Assembly: GCA_031308135.1 (NCBI GenBank)
Contig: JAHLJT010009419.1
Span: 32,614,863-32,678,862, forward strand
DNA length: 64,000 nucleotides
Origin: Acheta domesticus
Taxonomy: Eukaryota; Arthropoda; Insecta; Orthoptera; Gryllidae
Direction: 5' to 3'
Positions 21,611 through 35,200 of this stretch are shown piece by piece (positions within the stretch are counted from its first letter, which is position 1; every line of letters begins with the position of its first letter). The position numbers were made by a program, and so were the translations under genes. The notes beneath the pieces were generated by a model that worked only from the letters and a program-made list of their open reading frames with translations, was not told the DNA's origin and did not search any database.

Positions 21611-22209
21611 GCAAAATCTCGCGCATTCCAGCCCTGAGGAAGACCACGATAAGATGGTCGAATCGTTGGCAACTCAGCCTTCGACGCGGCGTCACCCGGA
21701 CAGCCATGATCATCCACATGACTTCGACCGCGGAAGCCTACTTCATTTAACCCTTTCTTCTGTTTGCCTTAGTGTTGAGAGCACGTCGGCGTTTTTGCTA
21801 CAGTATTAATTTTTCTAGAATACACATGTAGTTTGCTATAAAGTTACAAGTGGAGCTTCAATAGCATATCTTTTCCCATTATTTCTAACTTCCGCAATTT
21901 TCGAAAATTCTATTTTCAACGAAAATGAGACCTGCGCCAATCGTACAAGCGTCCCTTGTTCTATCCATAGAGAAAATTGGAGCGGTTATGGAGATATTCT
22001 TATAAAATGTATTAAATTCAAGCAGAAATTACGCGAAAACTAATGTTTTTTTAAACCTTTTTTAAAGATCAGATTTTTTAGAACATTTCCATTTACAAAC
22101 AAAATCTTTCATTGTTGACAAGAATGTTAACTGGAAACAGACCTTTGTAAAAGTTTCAACTAAATGAAAGTAACAAATTTGAGTAAATATACTTTCGAAA
22201 ATAATAACT

Positions 22210-24718
22210 GGCTTGTGTTCATAAAATCAGTTTGATCCCAAACCAATGCATTTACAGTAAGAGGTGCACTTCACTTTGCACAACTTACATTATTTATGCC
22301 TTCCTCTTCCCTTTTGAAGCATGGCATAAAATAAAATTTAGGGAAAGCCTTTTATCTTCTGAAGTCACCGTGTCTAAGGAAATGGGAGGGAAACATTAGA
22401 ATACTGTGCTTGTCTTGCTGAATTAAATATTAGATGTCAAAAAAATTAAAAGACTGTGGAAAAGGTTGACTTTTGATCATTCACACTATGTAAAATAGAA
22501 ATGAGCAATAATCATGATGTTAAATAAATTTAGAAAATATTTCTCGTGATGCAACATTTAGTGTTGAAGTTTGTGATGATGGGAATGAGGGAGTGTGAGG
22601 TGATGTGGCGAGGAGGATGAAGTAAGCTAAAAAAGGCAATTGAGAATTGATGCTGTCGCCACAAAGTTTGTCAAATGTCAGGAACAGACTAGCCTGTATA
22701 TTTAACAGAAATGTCAATTTTCTTGATGACTGCAAGTCTTGGAAAACTTTCAGATATGGACTCAGAGCATTGCCATTGAAGCAGTTTGGTAAAAACTTTT
22801 GCAAGATATGACTAAAATTTTAACAATTAATTATTAATGATTACATAATTATTAATTATGCAAGTCTGTGCAAAATTGAAGCACCACAAATTTAAATATG
22901 AAATCAGAACCTCGGAAGAAAAATAATTGGCCTGCAGCCTCATACGTACGTTTACAATTTTCATTTTCTCAAACTCTCCAGTCAATAGAATCTGATTAGC
23001 AGTTTTTCTTTCGTTTATAATCTTAAGTATGTTTGTTCACAATGCACTAGTGTTTGATCCTTGCCAATATTTTACACAATAAATACAAATGGTACAAAGT
23101 ACAAATTATTGAAATATAACACAATTTTTGAAGAAAAATAAAATTCATATCAAATATGGTTGATATGCATGAAACAAAGGATTTATTCAACGGTTAACAA
23201 TGCAATGATGCTATTTTTCTTGCACTTGCAAAAATCAATAATAACATTTTGACATGTAATGAGTAATGAGAAATTTGAAAAGGATATCGAGGATAAATAT
23301 GAAACTTGGGAAACAAGAACACTTGCTGCTACATTCACTTCTAACAAGCAATGTTGTTCACACAAATCCTTCATAGGTAGGTGATCAAATTTCAAACTCT
23401 GAAATTTGCAAGTGATGCATCAGCAAGTATACCATTAAACTCGTCCCGACACTGATGTCCACACACCACAATAGAGAAAAAAAAACAGCATTACATCAGA
23501 GCTTTTTTTTTATTTTAATTTACGGACTTTGAGAAGTCTACATATTCATTGGCATTACCACACATTTACAAGCCTATACCACTCAATAAATATACACAAG
23601 TGAATAACACATTCATACTGTTTAACCTCTCATATCATTGCTAGTCTATGCACCTATTCAACATTAATAATGAAAAAGGTTTCCTCTTGTACTTACCATG
23701 TTACCAAGTAACAAAGTCATATTACCATTAACAAAGATGCCAATGTCAACAGTCAAACATTTTCTTGGTTGAACGTTGAACAAAACAGTCTTATTAACAT
23801 CACAATGAAAATATCGTAAGCTATACAAACAGGAATATGGCATAGATCATTCTTATATTGTAATTGAATAGATATACATTAAGATTTTGGAACAGTTACC
23901 AACATCATTATCATCTAATAAAATACAATTTGTCTGTTTTGTCCAGCCCAAAGATTATAGAAGAACATTTAAGTGATGTATGACACTTCAAGCCTTAAAT
24001 TTCCTTCTCCCTGACAATCTTAAGGAAGAAAGGCTTCTTGCAGATAAAATAAAAGTTCTAGAATTAACTAACTTTGAGCATAAGTATCTCACTTTTTAGG
24101 CTCTCCACCTAAAATAGTTTCACAAAAGCACACTTCAAGAAAAATATTTAATAGCAAGCAAATTTTCTTGTATATAAAAAGCTATACTAAGTAATAATTC
24201 ACACATGGGCAACTACTATTTACATAAGGAATCCAGCCCAACATAATGAAGAAAACAATTTTAAGATACAAAACAAATCTCTCTCTCTGATATACACACT
24301 AAAGTGTTTAAAATATGACCAGTATAAGGAAGCCAAATAGGACACATTTGGTAATTCACACCGATTGCAACATTTCTTCAAAAAGACATACTACATATTC
24401 AATGTGATCACATTCATGATAAAAATAAGCAGAGACAAACTCATCATAAGTACTTCAAAACAAATTTCTGACTAAACAATACAATAATCACAAGATCCTG
24501 GAAACAATAGCATGTAATCAAAATATAGACTCATTCAAATACTGTATAAAAGAAATACAAATAGATATGAGATACATCAGAGGCTTTTCTATTTGAATTA
24601 AGTACAGCAAATCAACTTTTAAAAATATATTCTTTTTTTCTCTTTCAAATTATGCCATTTCAAACAAATGCAATCCATACATGTCCATGACATGTAAAAT
24701 CAGATCCCATATTAATGA
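22210..24718 (-). other. Probable DCAF10 3' UTR / downstream region
   Basis: AT-rich, nearly repeat-free from 22500 to 24718, directly downstream of the DCAF10 stop. The lack of transposable elements here, unlike both sides, fits a long 3' UTR, but no decisive poly(A) site can be fixed by eye. Confidence 0.4.
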
Positions 24719-26272
24719 TCACACAACAGGTTGGTGCCAAACTATCTTTCCACTTAAACACCAGATACTAATAAACAATGCTGTGGAGAAAACTTTGTGC
24801 TAACTACAATATCACTATGACAAACATTTGTAGCCAATTCATATAAAGGAACAGGTGCTTTGTCTGGGCAACAAATTGAGAGTTCAGAACATTCAGGGGA
24901 AAACGCAAGTAGCCTAACACCATAACCAAAAGGAGAACAAATTAACCGTCCATCAGCAGAAAAACATAATTCCTTAATAAACCCTTTACCCACATTTGGT
25001 TCCTCAATGTAGTGAGTTAATCTTGGAATATTCTGATGGATTCGACGATTCAATTTAGGAAAATCTGAGAAATCAGAACGACGAAAAACTGTTGATGGTT
25101 CTGAACCCCCACTTAAGGGAGCAATCACTGCAGCAGAAGCAGTTCTAGGCATTCTATTATCAACTATAAGAATTGTGTTAGCAGGTGAATTACGAGATCG
25201 AATGAATACAGTAGGTGCACCACCTGCATTACTCCCCTGGTCAGCTGAGTTATGATGAGTTGAATGAGTTGTCCCTGAAGAAGATGAACTACTAGGTACA
25301 TTGAAACCCATGAATCCCATTTCCATGCGGTCCTGATGAGATGTACTGTTACTTGCTGCTCCAGGCGGAGGGTGACGAAACACGCTGAGAGCGTGTATTT
25401 ACTCTCTCTGAATTCCCTTGACCAGAACCATGTGAATTGCCATCTGCTCTGTTGGACCCTTCACTGGAAGGAACATTACTGTCCGGATTTCTCCTCACTA
25501 AAATACGAACACGACCTTGCATCCATTCTTCTGAACCACTTGAACTGTTGTTATTGTTGCTGTTGCTGTTGTTATTACTGTTGTTGCTGCTATTGCTACT
25601 ATTAGCACTCCTGTTGCTTTCATCTGAATTTCTTCGTTCACTCTCGGTACTGCTCAAATTACTAGAATGCATTCGAATTCTCACATTAACATTCCTAGGT
25701 CTCTCTCTTTCTGCTCTCCCTGCTCGATCTCTTTCCTGCTCTGCCCTCTCAGCAAGTTCTCGCTCACGTTCTCGACGAATTCTTGCTTCCCGAATTGCCA
25801 TTAGGGCTTCCCACACATCAGCTGATGATACATGAAGTTCAACATTAGCTGAAGAAATAGCAACACGACCCACATCCCCGACAGCCCCCCTGCGATACGC
25901 TTCAATGGGTATTCCATCAGCACTTCCTGTTCGTCCCATCCTGCCAGTATTAGGAGAACCACTGCGCTCTGAGGAGACCATTGACCGAGATCTTGATAAC
26001 GTTGGCGCTGAGTCCATTCTCACTTCTACGGTAGGACGAGTTGTTCGGGTATGTGTGTGAGCTGCAAATAAAACATTGCCTGTAGCAGTACGAACACAGC
26101 GAATTCGTCTTCGTCGAGGAACTTCCGGTTCACTATCGCTATCACTATCTTGCACACTACTTTCTCTTGACTGGGATAACGAATCCACATATGGTTCATT
26201 CTCTGATTCACTATGAGAATCAGATTCTCCAGCAGAATATTCACGTTCCTGGATGTCATGAACACAGGTCCA
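24719..26272 (-). CDS. DCAF10: DCAF10 exon 6 (terminal; low-complexity insert; two frame breaks)
   Basis: The acceptor TTTTGTAG precedes 26272; the first residues are WTCVHDIQERE. An acidic Ser-rich stretch, PRRRRIRCVRTATGN and an Arg/Glu-rich helix follow, then a Ser/Asn tract from a GTT/GCT-type microsatellite (plus strand about 25550-25620). A +1 shift between 25398 and 25352 moves reading to the frame with HPPPGAASNS. That frame continues to the conserved end: LTHYIEEPNVGKGFIKELCF, SPFGYGVRLLAF, TKFSPQHCLLVSG. An apparent missing base near 24761 then creates an early TAA. Reading past it gives CLSGKIVWHQPVV and TGA at 24721-24719, matching the family C-terminus CLSGxxxxxQP. Confidence 0.88.
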
Positions 26273-29200
26273 CTACAAAACACAAGAGAAGAAAATCCAA
26301 TTGAGTCAAAAATGTTATCACTTTTATACAAGATAAACAATCTAGTTGAAAAAATAATATGTAGGTATATCTAGAGTAGGTTACACACTACTCTAGAAGC
26401 AATTCAAAATTTTAAAATGCACTGTTGCATTCACAAAGCAAAATAATAGGGACCGCTGAATACTGTAATTGAATAATCTACAATAACATTTTCTTTAAAA
26501 TTACTTCTACAAACAACATGTACTAAAATATTTTACAAATCTTTTTGTGATGTAAAAAGTAGAATTTTATGATTTTTTTGAAATAGCTTAATGTTCTTCA
26601 ATTTGTCAATATTTTCAAACATTAACAAATGAAGTATGAAATAAAATTTTGGAACCATTTTCAAATATTTTGATACTTTACTTAATTTATAATTTTTCAC
26701 TTAACTAGCAACTATTCAAAATATTAAAGTAAGAGTTAATAACTGAAAGACTCAATATCACGGTTACAAAATAAATAAATAAACTAATATTTTCCCATTA
26801 TTCCACACACGACTGGATATTTCAAATAACTTTTTAGTAAGCCTTCAATTTACAAAAAACATACAAAATACAAAGAATTGTTACATTGGAGACAATTTAG
26901 GTGATTCCCTTCCCCTCTCATCAGACTCTACTGCAATGTCATAACCCAATTCCCTTCCAGATATGCACACATGACAGTTGGACAATCAGTACTGATATCT
27001 AGAAAGGAGGATATGAAGGGTGACATGAGAGTGACTAGTGAGAACATTTTACATATGCCCTTCAGCCATCTAAAATTTATTGATCCTAGTGTAGTTGTTA
27101 CATTTATTTGGCAACTGGAGAAAAGGCTGTAGCAGAATAAAAGGGGTAAAATGTCCCCAAGCTTATATCAATTTCGAATAGAGGACATGATTAATGTTAT
27201 TTTGAAAACTCATTTTCCCAAAATCACATAAACAACAGCCTGATTATTTTCTAAGGTATCAGAAAAAGTACAAATTTTCGGTTTTTGATTTTTTTTCATA
27301 TCATTACTCCAAGATAAAATTCTGAGACATAGTTGACATCTACACGTAACTTTGAAGAGCTTTTACAAAAAAATTTGGCGGGAAATTCAATTTTTTTAAA
27401 TTATTAAATTATAGTAAAAACATGTTAGCACAAACTCACTTAACACGAATTTCACTAAAACACAAACAAAACTTCGGTCCAAGCAAGGGTAATAAGGACG
27501 TTTATATACATGGTTAATACGAATTTTTATAACACAAACTCCAATTATTTCAGTACCTTGGAATTCATGTTAACGAGGGTTTGCTGTATTGTTTTATTTC
27601 TGGGGTGAAATGTTTTATTTCAGGGTTGTGCTGTTTTATTTCAGGGTTGTGCTGTTTATTTCAGGGTTGTGCTGTTTTATTTCAGGGTTGTGCTGTTTTA
27701 TTTCAGGGTTGTGCTGTTTTATTTCAGGGTTGTGCTGTTTTATTTCAGGGTTGTGCTGTTTTATTTCAGGGTTGTGCTGTTTTATTTCAGGGTTGTGGTG
27801 TTTTATTTCAGGGTTGTGCTGTTTTATTTCAGGGTTGTGCTGTTTTATTTCAGGGTTGTGCTGTTTTATTTCAGGGTTGTGCTGTTTTATTTCAGGGGTG
27901 TGCTGTTTTATTTCAGGGTGTGCTGTTTTATTTCAGGGGTGTGCTGTTTTATTTCAGGGGTGTGCTGTTTTATTTCAGGGGTGTGCTGTTTTATTTCAGG
28001 GGTGTGCTGTTTTATTTCAGGGATGTGCTGTTTTATTTCAGGGATGTGCTGTTTTATTTCAGGGGTGTGCTGTTTTATTTCAGGGGTGTGCTGTTTTATT
28101 TCAGGGGTGTGCTGTTTTATTTCAGGGGTGTGCTGTTCTGTTTTATTTCTGGGGTGACAAATACAAAATATTCCTGCACATTGGTATTAAGGTGTTCTTT
28201 ACTACTGATTTTTTTTTCTGATTTTTCTTATTGGTGCATCATAAAGAAAAAATTATTAACTCTTTTTTTGTCATTTACATGCATATAACTCGTAATACGT
28301 TAGTCGCTCTTTTTATGAAAAAATCCTTTTCTGGATGAAAATTGTATCATTTTACATACAAAAATATTGCGGATTATTTTTCATGCCAAATTCAAATTTT
28401 CAAAATAAAAATTTAAAACCAATCATTTTTATCATGTTTCCACTCTAAATACACAAAACTGATGCTTTCTTAGATTAAACCCCTTCTTTTATCTCTTATC
28501 AGAATTTTTTTTTTAATAAAAGAGAAGCAATGTCAGTGATAAACTGTGTTTACCAATGTAGCACTACTTTTAAAACCATAAAAATTTCCAACATTTGTTA
28601 CTAAAAAATTAATAATATTCACAGAAACCTTTCGTTCATTACAATAACAAATGTATAATAATCAAGTGAAAATAAAATATATTGGTTTATAATCGATTAT
28701 GACAGGTACAATAAATCTTCAAAAATCATTAATAAAGAAAATTACTATTATTAATAATAATAGTAATATGATTCATGGTATAGGAACATTGATCAGACAA
28801 CAAAACTATTTGCCGTTTCAATAATAACAGAGTGCTTCTACTACTCCATACTACAGGGTTTCCAATTGTCATAAAACCATATAATACTTTATTCTCAGCT
28901 TTATATTGATATTAATTCATTTCCCTTCAAGAGTTCGATATATTTGCCAATATCATTGAAAAGAAATTTGCCTACACTAAAAATGAAATTCAACATTTTG
29001 AAATTCATTCAATAATTGATGTAAGAGAATTAAAATTTCTAAGATAGGGTGTTATTGCAATGTTTTAAATTCAACTAATACTTTGTTTTGAAAATATTAT
29101 ATTTAAGCTCTTGAATAATAATAGAACAACAGTTCAAAAACAATAGATTATTTTTTAAATTATCATTTTAAAAATGAATCTTCTCATCTATTAAGAATGT

Positions 29201-32200
29201 AGCTGCTTGAACTATGTGGTGCAATCTTGAACTTAAAATGAGAAGTACTGTCTTCCAGCACCAGAATTTACTGCCCTATAATAGAATATGGGGGAATTTT
29301 GGTCTGAAACAAGAAAACTTCGCATTCAATGACAAATATTCGTACTAAAAAAATTAATTTAACATAAAAATAGAATCGCCACACAAATTACTTCATAAAA
29401 ATATTAAAAGCCATAAAGCAAATTAATCATTTGCATTATGGTTATTTCTGCCTTTAGCAAAACATTGTTTTAATAATGAAGTTAGCTACATTCTGGAAAC
29501 CAAATTTGAATCGACAGACCATGATCTGGACAGTTCATACGGCCTGGTATTGGGCACAAGTATTCTATTGTCATTAAGTTTTAATTAATGAAGAGAAAGA
29601 CAGACTAGTGCACTTTATGTCCACAGTATATCAATCATCATTCCAATTTTTCAAAGATTTCAAGATTCTGCAATTTTCTGGTCACTTCTGCAGTGCAAGT
29701 GTACTGAGAAGAGCTAAGACTCAAAATGGCAATAGAACGTTCTTTTGTAGTATTCAAGATATTACTCTTAGTTCATTGAGCCACTCAAAAACCGGGTTTT
29801 ATGGGCCTATGACATAATATTTCCATGTTAAGCACAATGTAAAACATGAGGTCATCTAAAGTTTGCCGACCAACTCCTTCATTGCATAATTTACAAAATT
29901 CATGATTTCTTTGCCTATTTGTTTGACACACCGTTGGAATGCATTCCCTATTAAGCAGTAGCACGCGTCCACTCGCCCGCGCACGCACGCGCGCGCGCGC
30001 ACACGCACGCGCGCACACGCACGCGCGCACACGCACGCGCGCACACGCACGCGCGCACACGCACGCGCGCACACGCACGCGCGCACACGCACAGGCTATT
30101 GTGTCAAAAGCATCATGGAAATGTACAAATCCATAACATTTTTTTGGCTTTTTACATTCAGAGAAAATTGAGGTTCTCTCCAAAACATTAACAGGATGTT
30201 GGTAGATGTACTATTCTAGGTGTTTTATTAATGTTTACTTACACAGTATAGAGAAAGAAAAGTAATGCTGTAGTAAAACCGGTGATTTTCCGACATAAAA
30301 ACTCATTTTGTAGATCCCCGTTCCCGAAACCGTGGATAAAACAAATTCCTATAAACGTTGTAAATTACTTCTTGAACATGTGTACTCGAACCCACGTTTT
30401 GTGGGTTGGGTGTTATTGCCGAAAAATAGGTTTACGGCAAAACGCGATCCTTAGGATTTGAAACGGATAGTTTGATTTTTAGGGTTACTTTTCACGAAGC
30501 CTCGACATTTTCAAAATTTTCTCAAAAATGGTTCCAATTATTTTCTTGAAATTTCGTCTTCACATAGAACAAAGAATACATACCAAAATGACGCTGATTT
30601 GATTTTCATCGAAATCTCCGAATCTGCTAAATGAATTTTATCGGTGTTTTCCTACAACTACAATATTTAAGTTGTTTTTTGGGGGCACAAAGCATTTTCG
30701 TTAAACTCTCTGAATTTTAAAGAATTGCGAAATTTACAAATAATGCGTGAAAGTATGTGATGTAGTATCACTACTTTTTACTTCATTTTATGTTTAACCT
30801 TTACACAATCGTGTACTTTCTGTAAGAAACAATCACATCTCTTCAATCTGATAGTATTAAGATATGATAAGCAGATTTTTTTTAACATGGGTTTTTGCAT
30901 TCTCGCATACCACATACGTAGTATAGAGAAAGTAATGCTCCAGCAAGAAACGGCAATTTTCGTCAAAAAAAATCTTATTGTAGTTCCCCGACACCAAGAA
31001 AGTGAACAAATGTTCCTCTTTGTAGTCAATTACATCCTATGTTACATTGCCATCAGAATCCACATTTTGTGGGGAAAAAATGTTTTTGGCGAAACGTCGG
31101 CCCCTTCATACCTCCGTCCGAGAGATTTCAAGAGAAGTACTTCACGCAATTTTTGAAAAATCTCTATTTTCAATAATGTAGGAAGGTGTCAAAAAATTTC
31201 GCACATTAGCAATTTTTTAAAATTAAGTAAACACAGAAAATCTGACATGTCACCTTTATCAGGAATGTACGTCCTGTTCCCGATACTGATAATGATTTTT
31301 ATAAATAATAGTGCTACACCTGCATTATTTATAAATTTTGCAATTTTCAAAAATTCGGGGAATTGCACGAAATTAGGAACTGCGCCATTTTTATAAGTGT
31401 ACTTCACACTATCTGAGAAAATATTTGGAGCAGTTTTTGATAAATTGTTTTCAACACTTTTTATTATACGGAAAATTACGCGAAAACTATTTCATATTTT
31501 AAAAATATTGCACATGAACTGGTATATGACTGTGCAAGATCTACTTTTGAAGAACAGATTTTATTACGAAAAAAAATCTTTCTTCGATATTGCAGTTTAA
31601 ATTGCAATTTAAGAACTACGTGGAACTAATTTTAAACTTTTGCAATTATAGAATATTCAGATAATTCAACGGAAATCGAATCTGCATGGTTTTTGTAAAG
31701 GTAATTTGCTCTATTCACGAAAAAAATTATAGATAAAATTTGGAGACATTTTTGGGAAATTTTGAAAAAAAACCTTTTCAATTTTCGAAAATTCTGTTGA
31801 AAATTGGACAAACGTCATCTTTGGAAGGGTATTTAACTGTTTTCTTACCAGAAATTTAACGAAAAAAATTGAACTTCCTATTCCCGCAATGATTTTTATA
31901 ACTAGTGGAGCTACAACAGCACACACTTTATGGCATTTTTCTAACTTTTGCAATTTTCGAAACTTCAGAATTCAACAAAAATGGGAACAGCGTCATTCTT
32001 TTAAGCATCCACTATTCTATCTATGGAAATTTTAAAGAAAAAATTAGAGCGTTTTCTGCGAAACTGTTTTTTTACAATTTGCATTAACTTCAAGCAGAAA
32101 GAACACGATTTTAGTAATAACTTGTGGTGCCTACAGAATGGCACAGACATTCCCGTATTACTTTTATATTTTCTTGGGTCTCGGCTAGCTATTCGGAATG

Positions 32201-35200
32201 GCCACATGGCCTTGCCAGCTGCCATCTATCGCCGCCCAAAGTACATTTTTTTGACATTTTCTTAACTTTTCGGCTTCCTAATGACACAACGGAAATCTTA
32301 ATTTTAGAATATTAATGAACAGTCAAACATCGTTCTAAATGGCAATTTGCTTTAAAAAATTTGGAGCAGTTTTTAAGAAAATGACGTTTAAGCGCTACTA
32401 GAAATGCGAAATTTGAAGCTCTTTTTTCATAGAAAATTTTTGAGTTTTCGAAACACTTCATTTCAAGCACCTTAACCTACAAATACAATATTGTTTACAA
32501 AGTACTGGTAATATGCATATTAAAGGTTTGAGAGACCTTTCAAAGAAATTACATTTGTGTAATTTTTGAAAAAAATACACCAAATTGAATTTTACGTCAT
32601 ATTAAAGAGTGCAATTAGCACTATCCGTTCGAAAAGTATGAAGAAAAAAATTAGTCATTTATGAGAAAATGGCGTTTGAGCATTTCTGAAAATTAGGAAT
32701 TTTGAGCTAGTTTTCACAGAAACCGGTTGAGTTCTCGAGAAACTTTACTTGACACTATTTAAAGCACATGTCCTCATTAAAATAGTTATGTGAACAAATC
32801 ACCGCTAACAACATGACGGACAAGTAAAAAAATTAAATTTTTGTAATTTTTGAAAAAACAAAATAATAGAGCAATATAGCGTTTATGTCATTTCATAGAG
32901 CACATTTAGCACTATCCCTATCAAAAGTTCAAAGAAAAAATTTGGAGCCGTTTTTGAGAAAAACTTATTTTTGTAATTTTTTAAAAATTACAATTATTGC
33001 ACGCAATATTACGCGAAAACTACTATAATTTCCAAAACAAATGTGTATGACCTTAAAGAAAGAACTCACTTTGGAGAACAATTTTTATTTGGAGGAAAAA
33101 TCCCTATCTTCAATTTTGTAGTGTTAGGAAGACGCAGAAAAATAATTCAAACTTTTGCAATTTTCGAAAATTCACAGTTAACCGTGAAAATTGGACCTAT
33201 GCCACATTAATAAGTATTTTACTCTACCCTTACAAGAAATTTAAAGAAAAAATTTGGAGCAGTTTTTGAGGAAATTTTGGAAATATCCGGGGAGCTTCAT
33301 GTAATGTACCCCCAAATTTTGAAGACTATTTTTCAAGTAGATCGACTGCGGAATATTCATTTTGGAAGTAATCGTATTTATGGTTTAGGTGCTAGTGTTG
33401 TTCACAGACAGACGGACGAACAGACGTTTTGAAAAGAACCACTTTTTCGGTATCAGGGGACCCCAAAACGTGTATTTCGGTTGAAATCTCGAAATCGATT
33501 TTCCGCAGCATTACATAACTTTCCCTACACAACGTATATTACTCTGTATATACGTACGTATACGGGAAAGTAAAAAGCATATTGTGTTTATAATACAGTG
33601 TGTAATATAGTATAGTATTTCTTACAGTGTTGTTTTATATTTCTATTTTAGAAAACCTGATGATGTAACATAGTTACGAAATGCTATAAACGTTCGTATT
33701 TTATAAATGATTATCGTAAAATATAAAGGATACGCTTTTTGTAACTAAAATCAATAATATCGACAATCAGAAGATTTTTCCATCTACAATTTCTACAGAG
33801 AGTACGCGAATAAATCTCGTTTTTCCAAACAATTGTACATTACAATTTAAAGAGCTTGTGTTTTAGGACAGATTTTGACAAAATTGAACATTCGCAATGT
33901 TACAACATTCGCAAAATTGAACATTGAACTTTCGCAATGTTAAAGTTTTGCAATTTTCTAAAATACAGAGAGTTCGCCGAAAATGGGACCAGCCCACTTT
34001 CTTTACCCCCCCCCTTTGATCAACTACTACTAGTACACGTGACGGAAGGAAAAAAAACTGGAGCAGTTTCTTGAGAACAAATGCTTAAAATTTGTCTATA
34101 TATCACGCACAATTACGAGAAAACTAATGAGATTTTCGAAAAATTGCACATGATCTTACTTCAAGATGCCTTTAAAGAACAGATTTCTTTGAGGAAAAAA
34201 CCTCAATCTTCATTTTTGTAGTTGTAGGAAGACGCCGGAACCATTCTCAACTTCTGTAATTTTCGAAAAATCAGGGATTTGAACGAAAATGCACCATTCT
34301 TTTAAAAGTCCTTCATGCCATTTGAAGGCAGAGTTCAATGGGATCCCAAAAGTTCGGACCCCCAAATATTTTTATTATTTAAGGAACTAACACTACTTGT
34401 GTTTGCTATACATTTTTATGAAGGGGGCCCGGATACAAAGTTTTGCGGGTGGGCCAGCACTCATTTCGTTAAGCTACTGGGAAAGTTTGATAACGTTTTT
34501 TTAATGGTGCCAAGTTTAAGAAAATTTTGACATGTTTTTGAGGCTCCATGGAAAGTGCCCCCAAAATCAAATACCCATATGAAACTCAGATGGCTTTTCA
34601 ATAACAAGCAATATTAATTTTGGAGGAAATCAGCTGAACGATTTAGGCGCTAGTTTTGATCCATAGATGTATTGCTAAACCAGTCCTATAACAGTGATGT
34701 ATCTAGGGCGTCATCCTCTTAGATGTTTTTGCCCCGAGGGCCTCTGGCCCGATGGTTTGGAAGTCGCCTGGGGGGCAAAAACATCTAGTAACGCCCGTGG
34801 TGCATACAGAAACTTCAGGGTTTACTAGTTCGTTGCTGAATCAAAAGAGTATTCGAAACATTTTATAATTTATCTTGCGTCTACATGAAAAGGCGCACTG
34901 TAATCATCGTTTGTCAGTTTGACGTCAGATACACAAAATAGCCGTATGCATCCAAGGACTGATCTGTTCGTTCAAAATGAACGAATATTGTGAAATTCCT
35001 GCGGAAATTCTCGCAGTTTAACGAAGCTATGGACGGTGGATTCCAGTAAAATCTCGAGAAAAAATACGAAAATGATTACAGTGTATTTGAGAGTTATATG
35101 GAAAATAACAGTGTGAATTGCGCTGATGAAACGGTACTTAGGTTATTTGCATCTATTGCCAAAATTTATTTAGAATATTTCATAACATCAAAAAATAGCA

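Noticed and set aside
25386..25410. Mini-intron explaining the DCAF10 exon 6 frame change (GTAAAT...CTCTCAG)
   Set aside because: The interval is only 18 bp, too short for a spliceosomal intron, and removing it would not change the frame.
25437..25835. Plus-strand poly-Leu frame of 132 codons
   Set aside because: Antisense of the DCAF10 Ser/Asn tract and Arg/Glu segment.
27420..27590. Pogo/Tigger-like terminal sequence (GTTAACGAGGGTTTGCTGTA)
   Set aside because: One end looks suggestive, but no matching opposite terminus or transposase remnant is visible.
27581..28288. Long open frames (up to 235 codons) with a repeated YFR/GCAVLFQ-type peptide
   Set aside because: The 21-bp unit is a multiple of three and has no stop, so all three + frames stay open. 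This is a minisatellite, not a coding gene.
29785..30183. Arg/Ala/Cys-rich frames over the CG/CA minisatellite
   Set aside because: Repeat translation only.
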